Shown here one piece after another: positions 18,446 through 29,339 of a DNA stretch of 64,000 nucleotides. The stretch is taken from positions 7,812,001 through 7,876,000 of the forward strand of contig NZ_CP109460.1 in the NCBI RefSeq assembly GCF_036227565.1, given 5' to 3'. The notes under the pieces are model-generated. The model saw only the letters and a list, made by a program, of their open reading frames with translations. It was not told the DNA's origin and did not search any database. Position 1 is the first letter of the stretch, and each line of letters opens with the position of its first letter. Source of the stretch: Streptomyces sp. NBC_01454. GTDB taxonomy: Bacteria > Actinomycetota > Actinomycetes > Streptomycetales > Streptomycetaceae. The position numbers were made by a program, and so were the translations under genes.

Positions 18446-19063
18446 TCAGCGTTCGCCGACCGTCCCGCCTCGGTCCAGGACGGCCTCGACCGCAGCGAGA
18501 AGCCGCGCCCCCACCCGGTCGACACTCCCATTCTGGGCGCTGACCTGCGCACCCTCCATGAGGAAGGTGATCTCTGCGGCGGCCTCGTCGGGAGCCCGCA
18601 CGCCGGCCCTCTCGCACATGCCCGTGAGCCGGCGCCGTTGGGTGGCCTTGTGGTCCTCGATCAGCCGGCGGGCCGGGTGTCCCCGATCGGGCAGGCCGGC
18701 GATGGAGTTGACGAAGGGACAGCCCCGCTGCGCGATGTCCGGCAACCCCTCGGCGATGAATCGCGTCACGGCGAGGACCTGGGCCCGGCCGTCGCCGGGG
18801 TGTTCGGCCTCCGTGCGGTCGAAGGCGGTCGAGTACCCCGCTGCGACGATTCTCAGCCACTCCTCGATCAGGGCGTCCTTGGTGACAAAGTGCCGGTACA
18901 GGGCCATCTTCGTGGTCTTCGCCTGCTCGGCGATGGCCTGGACACCGACGGCCCTGATGCCCTCGCGCAGGAAGAGCTCCTCGGCGGCGTCGAGGATGCG
19001 CTCACGCGGGGGCAGGCGGGCCACTCTCGTGTCCCGGCCGGGCCTTGGGGGGCTGCTCGCCAT
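18446..19063 (-). CDS. TetR-family transcriptional repressor
   Basis: 205 residues. The N-terminal helix-turn-helix of TetR type spans about 20-66 (RILDAAEELFLREGIRAVGV, then AIAEQAKTTKMALYRHF). The C-terminal ligand-binding domain includes RFIAEGLPDIAQRGCPFVNS. It is divergent from the amidase gene, with a perfect palindrome between them, so autorepression and control of the amidase are the simplest reading. The ligand is unknown. Confidence 0.88.
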   Translation of the reverse strand: MASSPPRPGRDTRVARLPPRERILDAAEELFLREGIRAVGVQAIAEQAKTTKMALYRHFVTKDALIEEWLRIVAAGYSTAFDRTEAEHPGDGRAQVLAVTRFIAEGLPDIAQRGCPFVNSIAGLPDRGHPARRLIEDHKATQRRRLTGMCERAGVRAPDEAAAEITFLMEGAQVSAQNGSVDRVGARLLAAVEAVLDRGGTVGER

Positions 19064-19132
19064 CTCCGCCTCACTTCGGTCGCCGTCGCCGGCCTCTCCC
19101 CGCCCATGCTACGTTACCGACCAACCCCGAAC

Positions 19133-19148
19133 GATACCGCTCGGTATC
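19133..19148. promoter_or_regulatory. Candidate TetR operator
   Basis: A perfect 16-bp palindrome, GATACCG-CT-CGGTATC, lies 70 bp from the regulator start (19063) and 37 bp before the amidase start (19186), where a promoter would be. A related half-site (GTTACCGA) lies about 20 bp to the left. Confidence 0.65.
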
Positions 19149-19185
19149 ATGCGGGACCGATCGGATCACTGCGAGGTTGAGCGTC

Positions 19186-20637
19186 GTGAAGCTGCACGAA
19201 TACACCCGGTACGACGCCGTGGGGCTGGCCCAGCTCGTCGCACGGGGAGACGTCACCGCCGCGGAACTCACCTCCGCGGCCCAGGACGCGATGACTGCCG
19301 TCAATCCCCACATCAACGCCGTCGTGGAGAACTGGCCGGCCGAGGACGCTCCGAGGCCGGGCAGTACACCGCTCACCGGTGTCCCGTTCCTCATCAAGGA
19401 TCTGGCCGTGGCCATGAAGGGCAAGCACGTCGAACTGGGCAGCCGCCTCGCTGCCGGCAACGTGGCAGCGGCGGACTCCTTCCTCATGCGACGGTTCAGG
19501 CGGGCCGGCCTGGTGACGCTGGGCCGTACGGCGTCCCCCGAATTCGCCTACAGCACCACCACGGAGCCGGTCCTCCACGGAGCGACACGCAACCCCTGGG
19601 ACCTCACCAGGACGCCGGGGGGTTCCAGCGGCGGGTCGGCCGCAGCCGTCGCCGCCGGCATCACCCCCATCGCGCACGCCACCGACGCGGCCGGCTCGAT
19701 CCGCGTCCCCGCCGCCAGTACGGGGCTGTTCGGACTCAAGCCCACCCGCGGCCGCGTCTCCATGGGTCCGGACGCCGACGAGGTCTTCAACGGCTTGGCC
19801 GTGCACGGTGCCCTCAGCCGGACCGTGCGCGACAGCGCGACGCTCCTCGACCTGATCCAGGGCCCCGAAAGCGGCGATCCCTACGTCGCGGCACCTCCCC
19901 GACGCCCGTACGCCGAGGAGAGCACCCGCAATCCCGGGCGACTGCACATCGGACTGCTCACCACCCCCTGGAACGGACGCGCCGTGGAGCCTGCCGTACA
20001 CGAAGCCACGCTGGCCGGCGCCCGCCTGCTGGATTCGCTCGGCCACCGGGTCGAACCCACCGGCGTGCACCTCGGGGTGAGCTGGGAGGAATTCGTCCTC
20101 GCCAACGCCCGACTGTGGACGGCGAACCTGGTGACATGGATCGACGGCTTCGCCGAGGCGTTCGGCCGCCCCGTGAACGAGACGACCGTCGAGCCCGAGA
20201 TGCTGGCGAGCTACGCCTGGGGACGTCGGGTCAGCGGTGCGGAGTTCGTGCAGGCCCTCGATGTGCGCAACCGGGTCGCCCGGTCGATCGGCGCGCACTT
20301 CGACCGTCACGACGTACTGCTGACACCCACCCTTCCCGAACTTCCCGTCGCCATAGGCACTTACCACCATGGAGCGGAGGGGGCAGACGGCCGGGGCTGG
20401 CTGGAGCACCTGTTCCACAGGTCGCCGTTCACCGCGGCCTTCAACGTCGCCGGCACCCCCGCCATGTCGGTGCCCCTGGCGGCCGATCCGGCCACCGGCA
20501 TGCCCATCGGCCTCCAGTTCGCCGCCAGGTACGGGCGAGAGGACGTTCTGTTCCGCCTTGCCGGGCAACTGGAGAGGGCCGCTCCCTGGGTGCAGCGCAC
20601 GCCCCCCGTCTGGGCCGGCACACTCCCGGCCGCCTGA
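19186..20637 (+). CDS. Amidase-signature family hydrolase
   Basis: 483-residue cytosolic amidase (AS family, amide to acid plus ammonia or amine). The Ser-cisSer-Lys triad is in place: Lys71 (VPFLIKDLAVAMKG), the GGSSGGS loop at about 145-151, and the nucleophile Ser171 in DAAGSIRVPAA. The GTG start at 19186 has GAGG nine bases upstream; the family-like N-terminus begins there (KLHEYTRYDAVGLAQLV). Substrate cannot be predicted. It is probably repressed by the divergent TetR protein. Confidence 0.88.
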   Translation: MKLHEYTRYDAVGLAQLVARGDVTAAELTSAAQDAMTAVNPHINAVVENWPAEDAPRPGSTPLTGVPFLIKDLAVAMKGKHVELGSRLAAGNVAAADSFLMRRFRRAGLVTLGRTASPEFAYSTTTEPVLHGATRNPWDLTRTPGGSSGGSAAAVAAGITPIAHATDAAGSIRVPAASTGLFGLKPTRGRVSMGPDADEVFNGLAVHGALSRTVRDSATLLDLIQGPESGDPYVAAPPRRPYAEESTRNPGRLHIGLLTTPWNGRAVEPAVHEATLAGARLLDSLGHRVEPTGVHLGVSWEEFVLANARLWTANLVTWIDGFAEAFGRPVNETTVEPEMLASYAWGRRVSGAEFVQALDVRNRVARSIGAHFDRHDVLLTPTLPELPVAIGTYHHGAEGADGRGWLEHLFHRSPFTAAFNVAGTPAMSVPLAADPATGMPIGLQFAARYGREDVLFRLAGQLERAAPWVQRTPPVWAGTLPAA

Positions 20638-20677
20638 ACCCCGCCGACGGTCTCGGTTGGCCGGGGAACGAGTCTGG

Positions 20678-20707
20678 GCCCGCAGCACCGTCGTCGGTGC
20701 TGCGGGC
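20678..20707 (+). terminator. Strong hairpin after the amidase gene
   Basis: A perfect 13-bp stem (GCCCGCAGCACCG with CGGTGCTGCGGGC) and a 4-nt loop lie 41 bp past the amidase stop. No T-run is present. Confidence 0.65.
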
Positions 20708-20709
20708 AC

Positions 20710-20875
20710 GCATGCTGCTTACGAACACCGCACCAGCGTCATCAACGCCTTCTTCGGCCTCGCGGATGCCGTCATCACCGTGCGCAGCCTGTTTCCATGC
20801 GCCTGGACCACCCACCGCTGGGAAGACCGCCTCACCCGCGGCCCTGACCCCGTACCTGTCCGAGCGAGCGCCTAA
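20710..20875 (+). pseudogene. C-terminal remnant of a transposase (IS5-like)
   Basis: An open stretch without its own start encodes SVINAFFGLADAVITVRSL followed by AWTTHRWEDRLTR and a stop. This is the pattern of the C-terminal tail of streptomycete IS5-type transposases. A related tail occurs on the other strand near 23455-23560. No upstream catalytic domain or terminal repeats are visible. Confidence 0.55.
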
Positions 20876-21663
20876 CCACCCTGAGCTGTCTTTCCTGCGG
20901 GCCGTGACCCGTGGATGTACTGGTCGGCCCAGGCGCTGATGATGCGGGCGGCTCGCTGCGCTTGTCCTCGGGCGGTCAGGAAATGGTCCGCTCCTTCGAG
21001 TGAGACGAAGCTTCGAGGGTGTCGTGCCTCGCGGAAGATCTCTCCGGCGTTGTCGATGTCGACGGTGTTGTCGGTCGGCGAATGCAGGACGAGGAGCGGC
21101 AGGTCCAACTCGCCGATCCGATCCCGCAGGTGAGCACGGCGGACGTCTTCGACGAAGGCACGCTTGAGGACCAGGGTCCGCCCGCCGACGAACCACTCGT
21201 GCGACCCGTCACTGAGCACGCGATCCACGACCGCGTCGTACTGTCGCTCGACGTGGCTGGGATCGACAGGCGCTCCGATCGTGGCGACCGCGCGGACGCC
21301 GGTTGCCTCGGCTGCCGCGGCGAGGACGGCGGCGCCTCCCCATGAGTGCCCCACCAGCAGGTCTGCCGGAGTCCCCCGCTCCGCCATCATGGCTGCGGCA
21401 CGGATCGTGTCCTGGACCTTGACGGTGAAGGAACCGTCCCCCCAGTCGCCGTCGGAGTCCCCGATCCCGAGGTTGTCGAAGCGCAGCATGCCGATCCCCT
21501 CGCGTGCCAGCTGCTTGCTGACACGCGACGCGGCCGGCGAGCCCTTGCCGAGGGTGAATCCGTGCACGAAGATCCCCCAGCCGCGGATCTCGCCGTCCGG
21601 CAGGTCGATCGCTCCGGCCAGTTCGGGGCCGACGACGCTCGGGAATCTCACTTTTTCGCTCAT
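20872..21663 (-). CDS. Alpha/beta hydrolase
   Basis: 263-residue cytosolic alpha/beta-hydrolase. The oxyanion segment (GWGIFVHGFTLGKGS) comes first, the nucleophile elbow GHSWGG at about 104-109, an acidic residue in LHSPTDNTVD, and the catalytic His in EGADHFLTARGQ. ATG 21663 follows AGGTGA. The protein resembles the hydrolase half of OsmC-linked hydrolases, but the OsmC half is absent. Substrate unknown. Its stop overlaps the transposase remnant. Confidence 0.85.
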   Translation of the reverse strand: MSEKVRFPSVVGPELAGAIDLPDGEIRGWGIFVHGFTLGKGSPAASRVSKQLAREGIGMLRFDNLGIGDSDGDWGDGSFTVKVQDTIRAAAMMAERGTPADLLVGHSWGGAAVLAAAAEATGVRAVATIGAPVDPSHVERQYDAVVDRVLSDGSHEWFVGGRTLVLKRAFVEDVRRAHLRDRIGELDLPLLVLHSPTDNTVDIDNAGEIFREARHPRSFVSLEGADHFLTARGQAQRAARIISAWADQYIHGSRPAGKTAQGG

Positions 21664-21785
21664 GTTCTGATCACCTAGGCAGGGGCTGTTCGTGGAGCAG
21701 GGAAGACAAGGGTGCCACCGGCCGGCCCCACGCGCATGCTCCGGGCAGGGGAGCAGCGAGCGCGGTGCCGGCCGTGATCGGCGCG

Positions 21786-23330
21786 TCAGGCGGTCGGCTT
21801 CCGGTCGGAGGACCGCTCGGTGGTGAGCAGTGCGGTGATCTCCTCGGCGAGGTGCGGGCCGAGCTCGCCCCAGCCGTCTTTGTAGCCGTAGACGCCGGCC
21901 AGGGTGCGGGCCTCGTAGTCGCCGTTCATGATCTCGATGTCCGTGGCCGTGATGAGCGCCGGGTGGGCGACGCCGACGGCCGCCGAGACCTTCAGCAGCT
22001 CCTTGCGGAGGGTGCGCAGGTAGACAGCGGCCCGGGTGGCCTTCGAGGTCGGGTCGAGGCCGCGGGCCAGCCACGGGCTCTGGGTGGCGATGCCGGTGGG
22101 GCACTTGTCGGTGTGGCACTTCTGCGCCTGGATGCAGCCGATCGACAGCATCGCCTCACGGGCCACGTTGATCATGTCGGCACCCAGAGCGAAGGCGACC
22201 GCGGCGTTCTCGGGCAGGCCGAGCTTGCCGGAGGCGATGAAAGTCAGGTCGTCGGTCAGCCCCCGCTCGGCGAAGGTGCCGTAGACCCGGGAGAAGCCCA
22301 TCCGGAAGGGCAGCGACACCGAGTCGGCGAAGGTGAGCGGTGCCGCCCCGGTGCCGCCCTCGCCGCCGTCGATGGTCACGAAGTCGACACCACGGTCACC
22401 ACGCGCCATCAGGGTGGCCAGCTCCTGCCAGAACTCCATCTCTCCCACCGCGCTCTTGATCCCCACCGGCAGGCCGGTCTCGGTGGCGAGCAGTTCGACG
22501 AAGTCGAGCATCGAGTCGACGTCGTCGAACGCGGTGTGTCGCGACGGGGAAGCGCAGTCCTCGCCGAGCGGGATGCCGCGGATCTCGGCGATTTCCGGGG
22601 TCACCTTCGCGCCCGGCAGCATCCCGCCCAGCCCCGGCTTGGCACCCTGGGAAAGCTTGATCTCTATCGCCTTGACCGGGGCACCGGCGACCACATCCTT
22701 GAGCTTGTCGATGCTGAAGCTGCCGTCCTCGTTGCGGCAGCCGAAGTAGGACGTACCGATTTGAAGGATGAGGTCGCCACCGTTGCGGTGGTACGGCGAG
22801 AGACCGCCCTCGCCCGTGTTCTGCAGGGTGCCCGCCAGCGCCGCCCCCTTGTTGAGCGCCGTGATCGCCGCGCCGGAGAGCGATCCGAAGCTCATCGCCG
22901 AGATGTTCACCACGCTCGCCGGCCGGAACGCCTTGGCGCGCCCGCGTGGCCCGCCCAGCACCTTGGCCGACGGCAGTGGGGCCTGCGGGTCGTGCGCGTC
23001 GGGCAGCGTGCCGGCGAATGTGCGCTGCTTCAGGTAGGCGTGCCCCTGCGTGTGCTCGACGTCGTTGTCGGTTCCGAACCCGAAGTAGTTGTTCTCCCCC
23101 TTCGCCGACGCGTAGATCCAGGTGCGCTGGTCACGACTGAAGGGGCGCTCCTCGTCGTTGGAGGTCACTATGTACTGCCGCAGTTCCGGCCCGATCGTCT
23201 CCAACAGGTACCGGGCGTGCCCGAGCACGGGGAAGTTCCGGAGCAGTGCGTGCTTCTTCTGGACAAGGTCACGAGTGGCCACCAGCGCCAATGCTGTGGC
23301 GGTGGCCGCGGCGATGCTCCGGGCGCGCAT
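21786..23330 (-). CDS. FMN-binding glutamate-synthase-like flavoprotein
   Basis: 514 residues. A short N-terminal hydrophobic segment (about 5-20) precedes a glutamate-synthase central/FMN domain (about 80-480). Characteristic pieces are NISAMSFGSLSGAAI, GEGGLSPYHRNGGDLILQIG, VDFVTIDGGEGGTGAAPL and the Cys-rich iron-sulfur segment CIQAQKCHTDKCPTGIATQ. It lacks the glutaminase domain and the C-terminal GXGXG domain of GltB, as in the stand-alone 'FMN-binding glutamate synthase family' proteins, whose substrate is not well defined. ATG 23330 follows GAGGAGAGGA. Confidence 0.85.
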   Translation of the reverse strand: MRARSIAAATATALALVATRDLVQKKHALLRNFPVLGHARYLLETIGPELRQYIVTSNDEERPFSRDQRTWIYASAKGENNYFGFGTDNDVEHTQGHAYLKQRTFAGTLPDAHDPQAPLPSAKVLGGPRGRAKAFRPASVVNISAMSFGSLSGAAITALNKGAALAGTLQNTGEGGLSPYHRNGGDLILQIGTSYFGCRNEDGSFSIDKLKDVVAGAPVKAIEIKLSQGAKPGLGGMLPGAKVTPEIAEIRGIPLGEDCASPSRHTAFDDVDSMLDFVELLATETGLPVGIKSAVGEMEFWQELATLMARGDRGVDFVTIDGGEGGTGAAPLTFADSVSLPFRMGFSRVYGTFAERGLTDDLTFIASGKLGLPENAAVAFALGADMINVAREAMLSIGCIQAQKCHTDKCPTGIATQSPWLARGLDPTSKATRAAVYLRTLRKELLKVSAAVGVAHPALITATDIEIMNGDYEARTLAGVYGYKDGWGELGPHLAEEITALLTTERSSDRKPTA

Positions 23331-23454
23331 GAACGTTCCTCTCCTCGATGCTCGACTCCATTGCCATGCAGTGGAGTCGTCGTGCCGGGCGTTGGGCGGT
23401 GGGCACGACCCAGCGGGCGTCAGCGTCCGTCGGAGGACGCCCGATGATATTAGG

Positions 23455-23560
23455 GGCTCGCCCGGATAGTGGGTCGCGCGTGGGGTGGTCTTCCCAGTGG
23501 CGGGTGGTCCAGGCGTCGAAACAGGCTCTGCACGGTGACGCTCGTGTAACACGGCGTAAC
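23455..23560 (-). pseudogene. Second transposase C-terminal remnant
   Basis: The minus strand reads CRACFDAWTTRHWEDHPTRD, closely matching the tail at 20790-20840 at both DNA level (GCCTGGACCACCC then CTGGGAAGACC) and protein level. Only about 30 codons survive. Confidence 0.5.
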
Positions 23561-23569
23561 GTCTGAGCG

Positions 23570-23605
23570 CCGGGCGGGCCGGGCGGGCCGGGCGGGCCGG
23601 GCGGG
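23570..23605. repeat. Tandem repeat, 9 bp x 4
   Basis: Four perfect copies of CCGGGCGGG in non-coding DNA. Confidence 0.85.
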
Positions 23606-24040
23606 ACAAGGACTGCCGATCTTCGGCCGCTGCGTCCGGGCCGATCGGGAGGGTCCATCTGCGGGCTGGCGCCGGCGGCTCGGCGTCTCCCACACCGGCT
23701 CTGCCCAGGGGGCTTTCCTTCGTCAGTCACCACGCCCGGCCGGTTCATCGCGGCTGCCACGGATATCTGAGCCGACGACGGGCCTCGGCGCTGCGGCTGT
23801 CCCCTCTGCAGCGGAACGACCCCCCACCCGCGCAACTGGACTCCTCACAGGGGGTCGGCATCCTGGACCGCCTTGCCGCAGAGGTGGCAGTCATCCTCGC
23901 GGCTTCCGCAGAAGATCACGGCAGGGTGGGTGCGTGAGTGTGATCGCGTGCCTCCGTCGCACGGCAGCCGTTCGCGCCGCGTAGGCGACGCCGGTATCCG
24001 AGGGGTCCGGGCGGTGAGGGGCGACCGGACGGCGGCGGAA

Positions 24041-24056
24041 GGGACCGGACGGCCCC
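24041..24056. promoter_or_regulatory. Candidate DevR box before CBS gene 1
   Basis: GGGACCG-GA-CGGCCCC, an inverted repeat with one mismatch between arms, 83 bp before ATG 24140. Confidence 0.6.
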
Positions 24057-24139
24057 TGTCCGGCTCCGTCGTCGCCCTTGATCCTGGAGGTGTCACACCG
24101 GCCGTTGGACAGCCGCCGGCATTGAGGAGGCATGACGTC

Positions 24140-24835
24140 ATGCTGAACACCCCGCACATTGTCAGCGACGTGATGACCAAGACGGTGGCCGCGGTCGACC
24201 GTCAGGCGCGGTTCAAAGAGATCGTCGAGACCATGGAACGGTGGAAGGTCAGTGCTCTGCCGGTGCTGGCGGGGGAGGACCGGGTGGTCGGCGTGGTCTC
24301 CGAAGCGGATCTACTGCCCAAGGAGGAGTTCCGGGAGTCGGACCCCGACCGTCTGGAGCAGCTGCGACGGGTCGATGACGTCCGCAAAGCGGAAGCGGTG
24401 ACGGCGGGGGAGCTGATGAGCAGCCCTGCCCATACCGTGCGTGCCAATGCCACGCTCTCCCAGGCCGCTCGCACCATGGCGCTCGAGTCGGTGAAACGGC
24501 TTCCGGTGGTGGATGCGCACGGGGTGCTCCAGGGCATCGTCAGCCGTGCCGACCTGTTGAAGGTCTTTCTGCGAACGGACGACGACCTGGCGCAGGAAGT
24601 CCGCCGGGACATTCTCGGCGCGCTGTTCGCGGCCCCGACCCGGGATCTGCAGGTCACCGTCACCAACGGCGTCGTCACGCTGCGCGGACGAGTTCGGGAC
24701 ACTTCCCTCATCCCGGTGGCTGCGCGCCTGGTGCGTGCGGTCGAGGGGGTGGTGGACGTGGAATTCGATGTGACCGGCCCGGATGCCGCACGCACGGGGC
24801 CCATGGCGGCGGACCGGCCGGGAGAAGGACGGTGA
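24140..24835 (+). CDS. CBS-CBS-BON protein (1)
   Basis: 231 residues: two CBS motifs (about 8-65, DVMTKTVAAVDRQ; about 92-150, ELMSSPAHTVRANATL) and a BON domain (about 160-222, LQVTVTNGVVTLRGRVRD). CBS pairs bind adenosine ligands and may sense energy status; the related mycobacterial Hrp1 is a DosR-regulon member. GGAGG lies nine bases before ATG 24140. It is convergent with ftsH. The same-length paralogue at 28547 is highly similar, which suggests a duplication flanking ftsH and the SpoIIAA-like gene. Confidence 0.88.
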   Translation: MLNTPHIVSDVMTKTVAAVDRQARFKEIVETMERWKVSALPVLAGEDRVVGVVSEADLLPKEEFRESDPDRLEQLRRVDDVRKAEAVTAGELMSSPAHTVRANATLSQAARTMALESVKRLPVVDAHGVLQGIVSRADLLKVFLRTDDDLAQEVRRDILGALFAAPTRDLQVTVTNGVVTLRGRVRDTSLIPVAARLVRAVEGVVDVEFDVTGPDAARTGPMAADRPGEGR

Positions 24836-24939
24836 GAGAGGACAGCTCATCCCTCACCCCCGCGACCTGCCGCGGAGCCTGCACTGTCACCACGGCGTCC
24901 TGGTGGCACCCCCCTCACCCCCCCGCGGTGACCTCGTCA

Positions 24940-26847
<1,908 letters not shown>

Positions 26848-27307
26848 TGGATGGCTCCCTCGACGCAGGCCTCCCACGACGCGCCTGTTTCGCGCTGCGG
26901 CCGGTGCCGGCCGCCTCGGGCGTCTCCCTTCCACGGTCAACGCTCTTCCCGCCTCCCGCACCACGAAATGCGACAGCACAGGTCTGGACGACGTCCTGCG
27001 GAGGCTCAGGGCGTGTCACCAGAGGAGACCGCACGGCGACGGTGGCCTCACGAGCGCCAAGCGCACACCGCAGTCGCCGGACCGAAGCTGGACCGTTCGA
27101 CCCATTTCATGCCCGGTCCGCACGTCGGAGACCGATTCCAAGCCCATCGGAGCGGCGGACGAGGGACGCACCGCAGCTCTCGTTCCAGGCTGCAAAGGCC
27201 GAGACCTTGCACGCCTCGCCGAGCGTGTCGGGGAGCCGTTCGCTCCCTCTTTGGCGGAAGACCTGCCGACACCACCGCGACGCCGTTCTGCCTTCACGGC
27301 CGCGTCG
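26848..27307. other. Intergenic region upstream of ftsH
   Basis: 460 bp between two minus-strand genes, with no gene seen. It contains the perfect palindrome at 26897-26914 and a degenerate DevR-box-like GGACCGTTCGACCC near 27090. Confidence 0.35.
26897..26914. promoter_or_regulatory. Perfect 18-bp palindrome before ftsH
   Basis: GCGGCCGG-TG-CCGGCCGC lies 50 bp upstream of ATG 26847. It differs from the DevR-box pattern. It may be an operator or a hairpin in the ftsH leader. Confidence 0.4.
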
Positions 27308-28075
27308 TCACCCCGCCCCGGTCGGGGGCTGATCGGGAGGAGCCGCCGCCCATGCGACGGCGTTTTCGAGTTCGTTGTACCCGAACCGTCGCACTTCGGC
27401 ATGGACGAAGTGGTTCGCAAGATGAGGTACCAAACCGGCGAGCTTGCTGTCGGCTGCCAGCGCCACCTTTCCGACCTTCCGGTGGTGGTCGCGGACGAAA
27501 CGCACATGCCGGAGCAGACTCCCGGCGTTCTCCCAGCCGGGAAACTCTCGCGCATGGACCACGACGCCGGCCAACTCCTCATGCACTTCGAGCCAGCCGT
27601 CGACGGCCAGCGCGAGGGCATCGAAGTCCTGTGCGCGCAAGGGCTGTTCGATCTCCGCCACCAGAACCTGGCTCTCGGGCAGGAGCCGGTGGGAAATTCC
27701 GGGACCTTCAGGCAGCGAACTCAACCAGCGGAGGGCCGCGTCACGCTCCTGGTTGCCGAACACGCGCACCGGGCAGGGCATCAGAAAGCTCATGAGCCGG
27801 GTCGACTCACGGATCCAGCCGATGTCGCTGACGACCGCGCAGCCCTCGAACAGCCGCAGGGAGGAAAACCCGATCTTGAGGTCCTCCCACCCGGCCCCTG
27901 GGGTGAACGACTGAAACTCCGGGCCGAACTCATACAGGAAACGGATGCGGCGACCTTCGTTGCGCGCATCATTGACGAGCGGCTCGATCACCCTCTCGTA
28001 GTCGCTCTTCGATACGGTCCCGACCGCCTTCACCGCGTCGACTGCGGCAGGCACGTCCTTGAGCCTCTCAAGCAT
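27308..28075 (-). CDS. SpoIIAA-like (STAS-related) protein, duplicated domain
   Basis: 255 residues. Two copies of the SpoIIAA-like fold of DUF3478 type are visible: about 1-120 ([40 protein letters not shown]) and about 128-245 ([40 protein letters not shown]). Family proteins are small cytosolic proteins of unclear role, sometimes linked to stress. ATG 28075 follows GAGAAGGG. It lies between ftsH and CBS gene 2, in a tail-to-head arrangement with ftsH. Confidence 0.75.
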   Translation of the reverse strand: MLERLKDVPAAVDAVKAVGTVSKSDYERVIEPLVNDARNEGRRIRFLYEFGPEFQSFTPGAGWEDLKIGFSSLRLFEGCAVVSDIGWIRESTRLMSFLMPCPVRVFGNQERDAALRWLSSLPEGPGISHRLLPESQVLVAEIEQPLRAQDFDALALAVDGWLEVHEELAGVVVHAREFPGWENAGSLLRHVRFVRDHHRKVGKVALAADSKLAGLVPHLANHFVHAEVRRFGYNELENAVAWAAAPPDQPPTGAG

Positions 28076-28364
28076 GTCGCCCTTCTCTCAGGACCTGTGC
28101 GACGTGCAGCTCAAACCGAACCGACGCTCGGCGCACACCACGGCGCACCCAACTTCGACCCTCCAGAATCATTTTACGTCGAACTCGGTTTCCACCACGC
28201 TCCTGCTTCTCCGCTCTGTGCCAACGTTGCAGGTCACGAGCGCGCCCCGCCTCCAGTCGGGCGACGGTACGGGGCGCGCCATGTCGTATCTCGCGGGGGC
28301 ATCCTTCCTTCTCCACGCTGCGCGGAGTGCATGGCTGAGGGGATGGGCCGCAGGTCCTCGTCCC

Positions 28365-28378
28365 GGGCCGACCGGCCC
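28365..28378. promoter_or_regulatory. Candidate DevR box in the SpoIIAA-like/CBS-2 divergent region
   Basis: A perfect GGGCCG-AC-CGGCCC, 168 bp before ATG 28547 and 290 bp from the divergent start at 28075. It is an upstream site relative to the box at 28453. The 471-bp gap 28076-28546 holds no gene. Confidence 0.5.
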
Positions 28379-28452
28379 TACGGGTGGCGCGGACGGAGTG
28401 CGCGTGGGAGGGCGTACTGCGTCGAACGCGACGCTGACGATCAGCAGACGAA

Positions 28453-28468
28453 GGGGCCGGACGGCCCC
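28453..28468. promoter_or_regulatory. Candidate DevR box before CBS gene 2
   Basis: A perfect 7+2+7 palindrome, GGGGCCG-GA-CGGCCCC, 78 bp before ATG 28547. This is nearly the same spacing as the box of CBS gene 1. Confidence 0.68.
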
Positions 28469-28546
28469 TGCCCGGCGCGGACGGACTCGCGCAAGCTGAA
28501 GGTGTCGCAGCGGCCGCGCGACGGCAGTTCGTCCCGAGGAGGCGTC

Positions 28547-29242
28547 ATGGAGCACACCCCGTGCACGGTCGGCGATGTGATGACTCGGACGGTGGTGGCC
28601 ATCGGTCAGGAGGCGCGGTTCAAGGAGATCGTCGAGACGATGGAGCAGTGGAAAGTCAGTGCTCTGCCGGTACTTGTGGGGGAAGGGCGGGTGATCGGTG
28701 TGGTCTCCGAGGCCGACCTGCTGCCCAAGGAGGAATTCCGGGAAGCGAACCCGGACCGTAGGGAACAGCTGCGGCGGTCGGATGACGTGCGCAAGGCCGG
28801 CGCCCTGACGGCGGGGGAGCTGATGACCACGCCGGCCCTGACGGCGCATGCCGGAGACACCCTCGCTCAGGCGGCGCGGACCATGGCGTTCAAGTCCGTG
28901 AAGCGGCTTCCCGTGGTCGACGGCGAGGGGATGCTGCAGGGCATCGTCAGCCGCTCGGACCTGCTGAAGGTCTTTCTCCGGTCCGACGAGGACCTGGCGG
29001 CGGAGGTACGTGCGGAGGTCGTGGGCCGGCTGTTCGCCGGTTCCGCGGAGGAGCTGTCGGTCAGTGTCACCGATGGGGTGGTCACCCTCAGCGGCCGGAC
29101 CCGGAACACGGCGCTCCTCCCCGTGGCAGCACGGCTGGTGCGGGCGATCGAGGGCGTCGTAGAGGTGACGTTCGACCTCAAAGGACCGGAACTCGAACGG
29201 ACCGGGTCCACGGCGGTGAGCCGCAATTTCGAGCATCGGTAA
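28547..29242 (+). CDS. CBS-CBS-BON protein (2)
   Basis: 231 residues, a paralogue of the gene at 24140. CBS motifs are at about 8-65 ([20 protein letters not shown]) and 92-150 ([15 protein letters not shown]), with a BON domain at about 160-222 ([18 protein letters not shown]). It probably senses adenine nucleotides and may meet membranes or partners through BON. CGAGGAGG lies before ATG 28547. It carries a perfect DevR-type palindrome upstream. Confidence 0.88.
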   Translation: MEHTPCTVGDVMTRTVVAIGQEARFKEIVETMEQWKVSALPVLVGEGRVIGVVSEADLLPKEEFREANPDRREQLRRSDDVRKAGALTAGELMTTPALTAHAGDTLAQAARTMAFKSVKRLPVVDGEGMLQGIVSRSDLLKVFLRSDEDLAAEVRAEVVGRLFAGSAEELSVSVTDGVVTLSGRTRNTALLPVAARLVRAIEGVVEVTFDLKGPELERTGSTAVSRNFEHR

Positions 29243-29304
29243 GGGGCCGGGCCACCGTGCGGGAGGGGCTGCACGATGCGCGGCCGGCACACGGAGTCGG
29301 TCAG

Positions 29305-29320
29305 AGGGCCGGTCGGTCCC
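29305..29320. promoter_or_regulatory. Candidate DevR box upstream of CBS gene 3
   Basis: AGGGCCG-GT-CGGTCCC, one mismatch between arms, with a weaker copy at 29328-29343 (GGCACCG-GA-CGGCCCT). Both lie 262-285 bp before ATG 29606, within the acyl-CoA-synthetase remnant. They may once have served that gene. Confidence 0.5.
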
Positions 29321-29339
29321 TGCGAACGGCACCGGACGG

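Larger units (their letters stand above)
23331..24040. other. Long intergenic region with repeat and transposase remnant
   Basis: About 700 bp between divergent genes. It contains the second transposase tail and the 9-bp tandem repeat listed separately. The rest (23610-24040) shows no gene I can support. Confidence 0.4.

Noticed and set aside
26897..26914. Perfect palindrome before ftsH as a DevR box
   Set aside because: Its core (GCGGCCGG-TG-CCGGCCGC) does not follow the nGGnCCGnnCGGnCCn pattern of the other sites; kept only as an unassigned palindrome.
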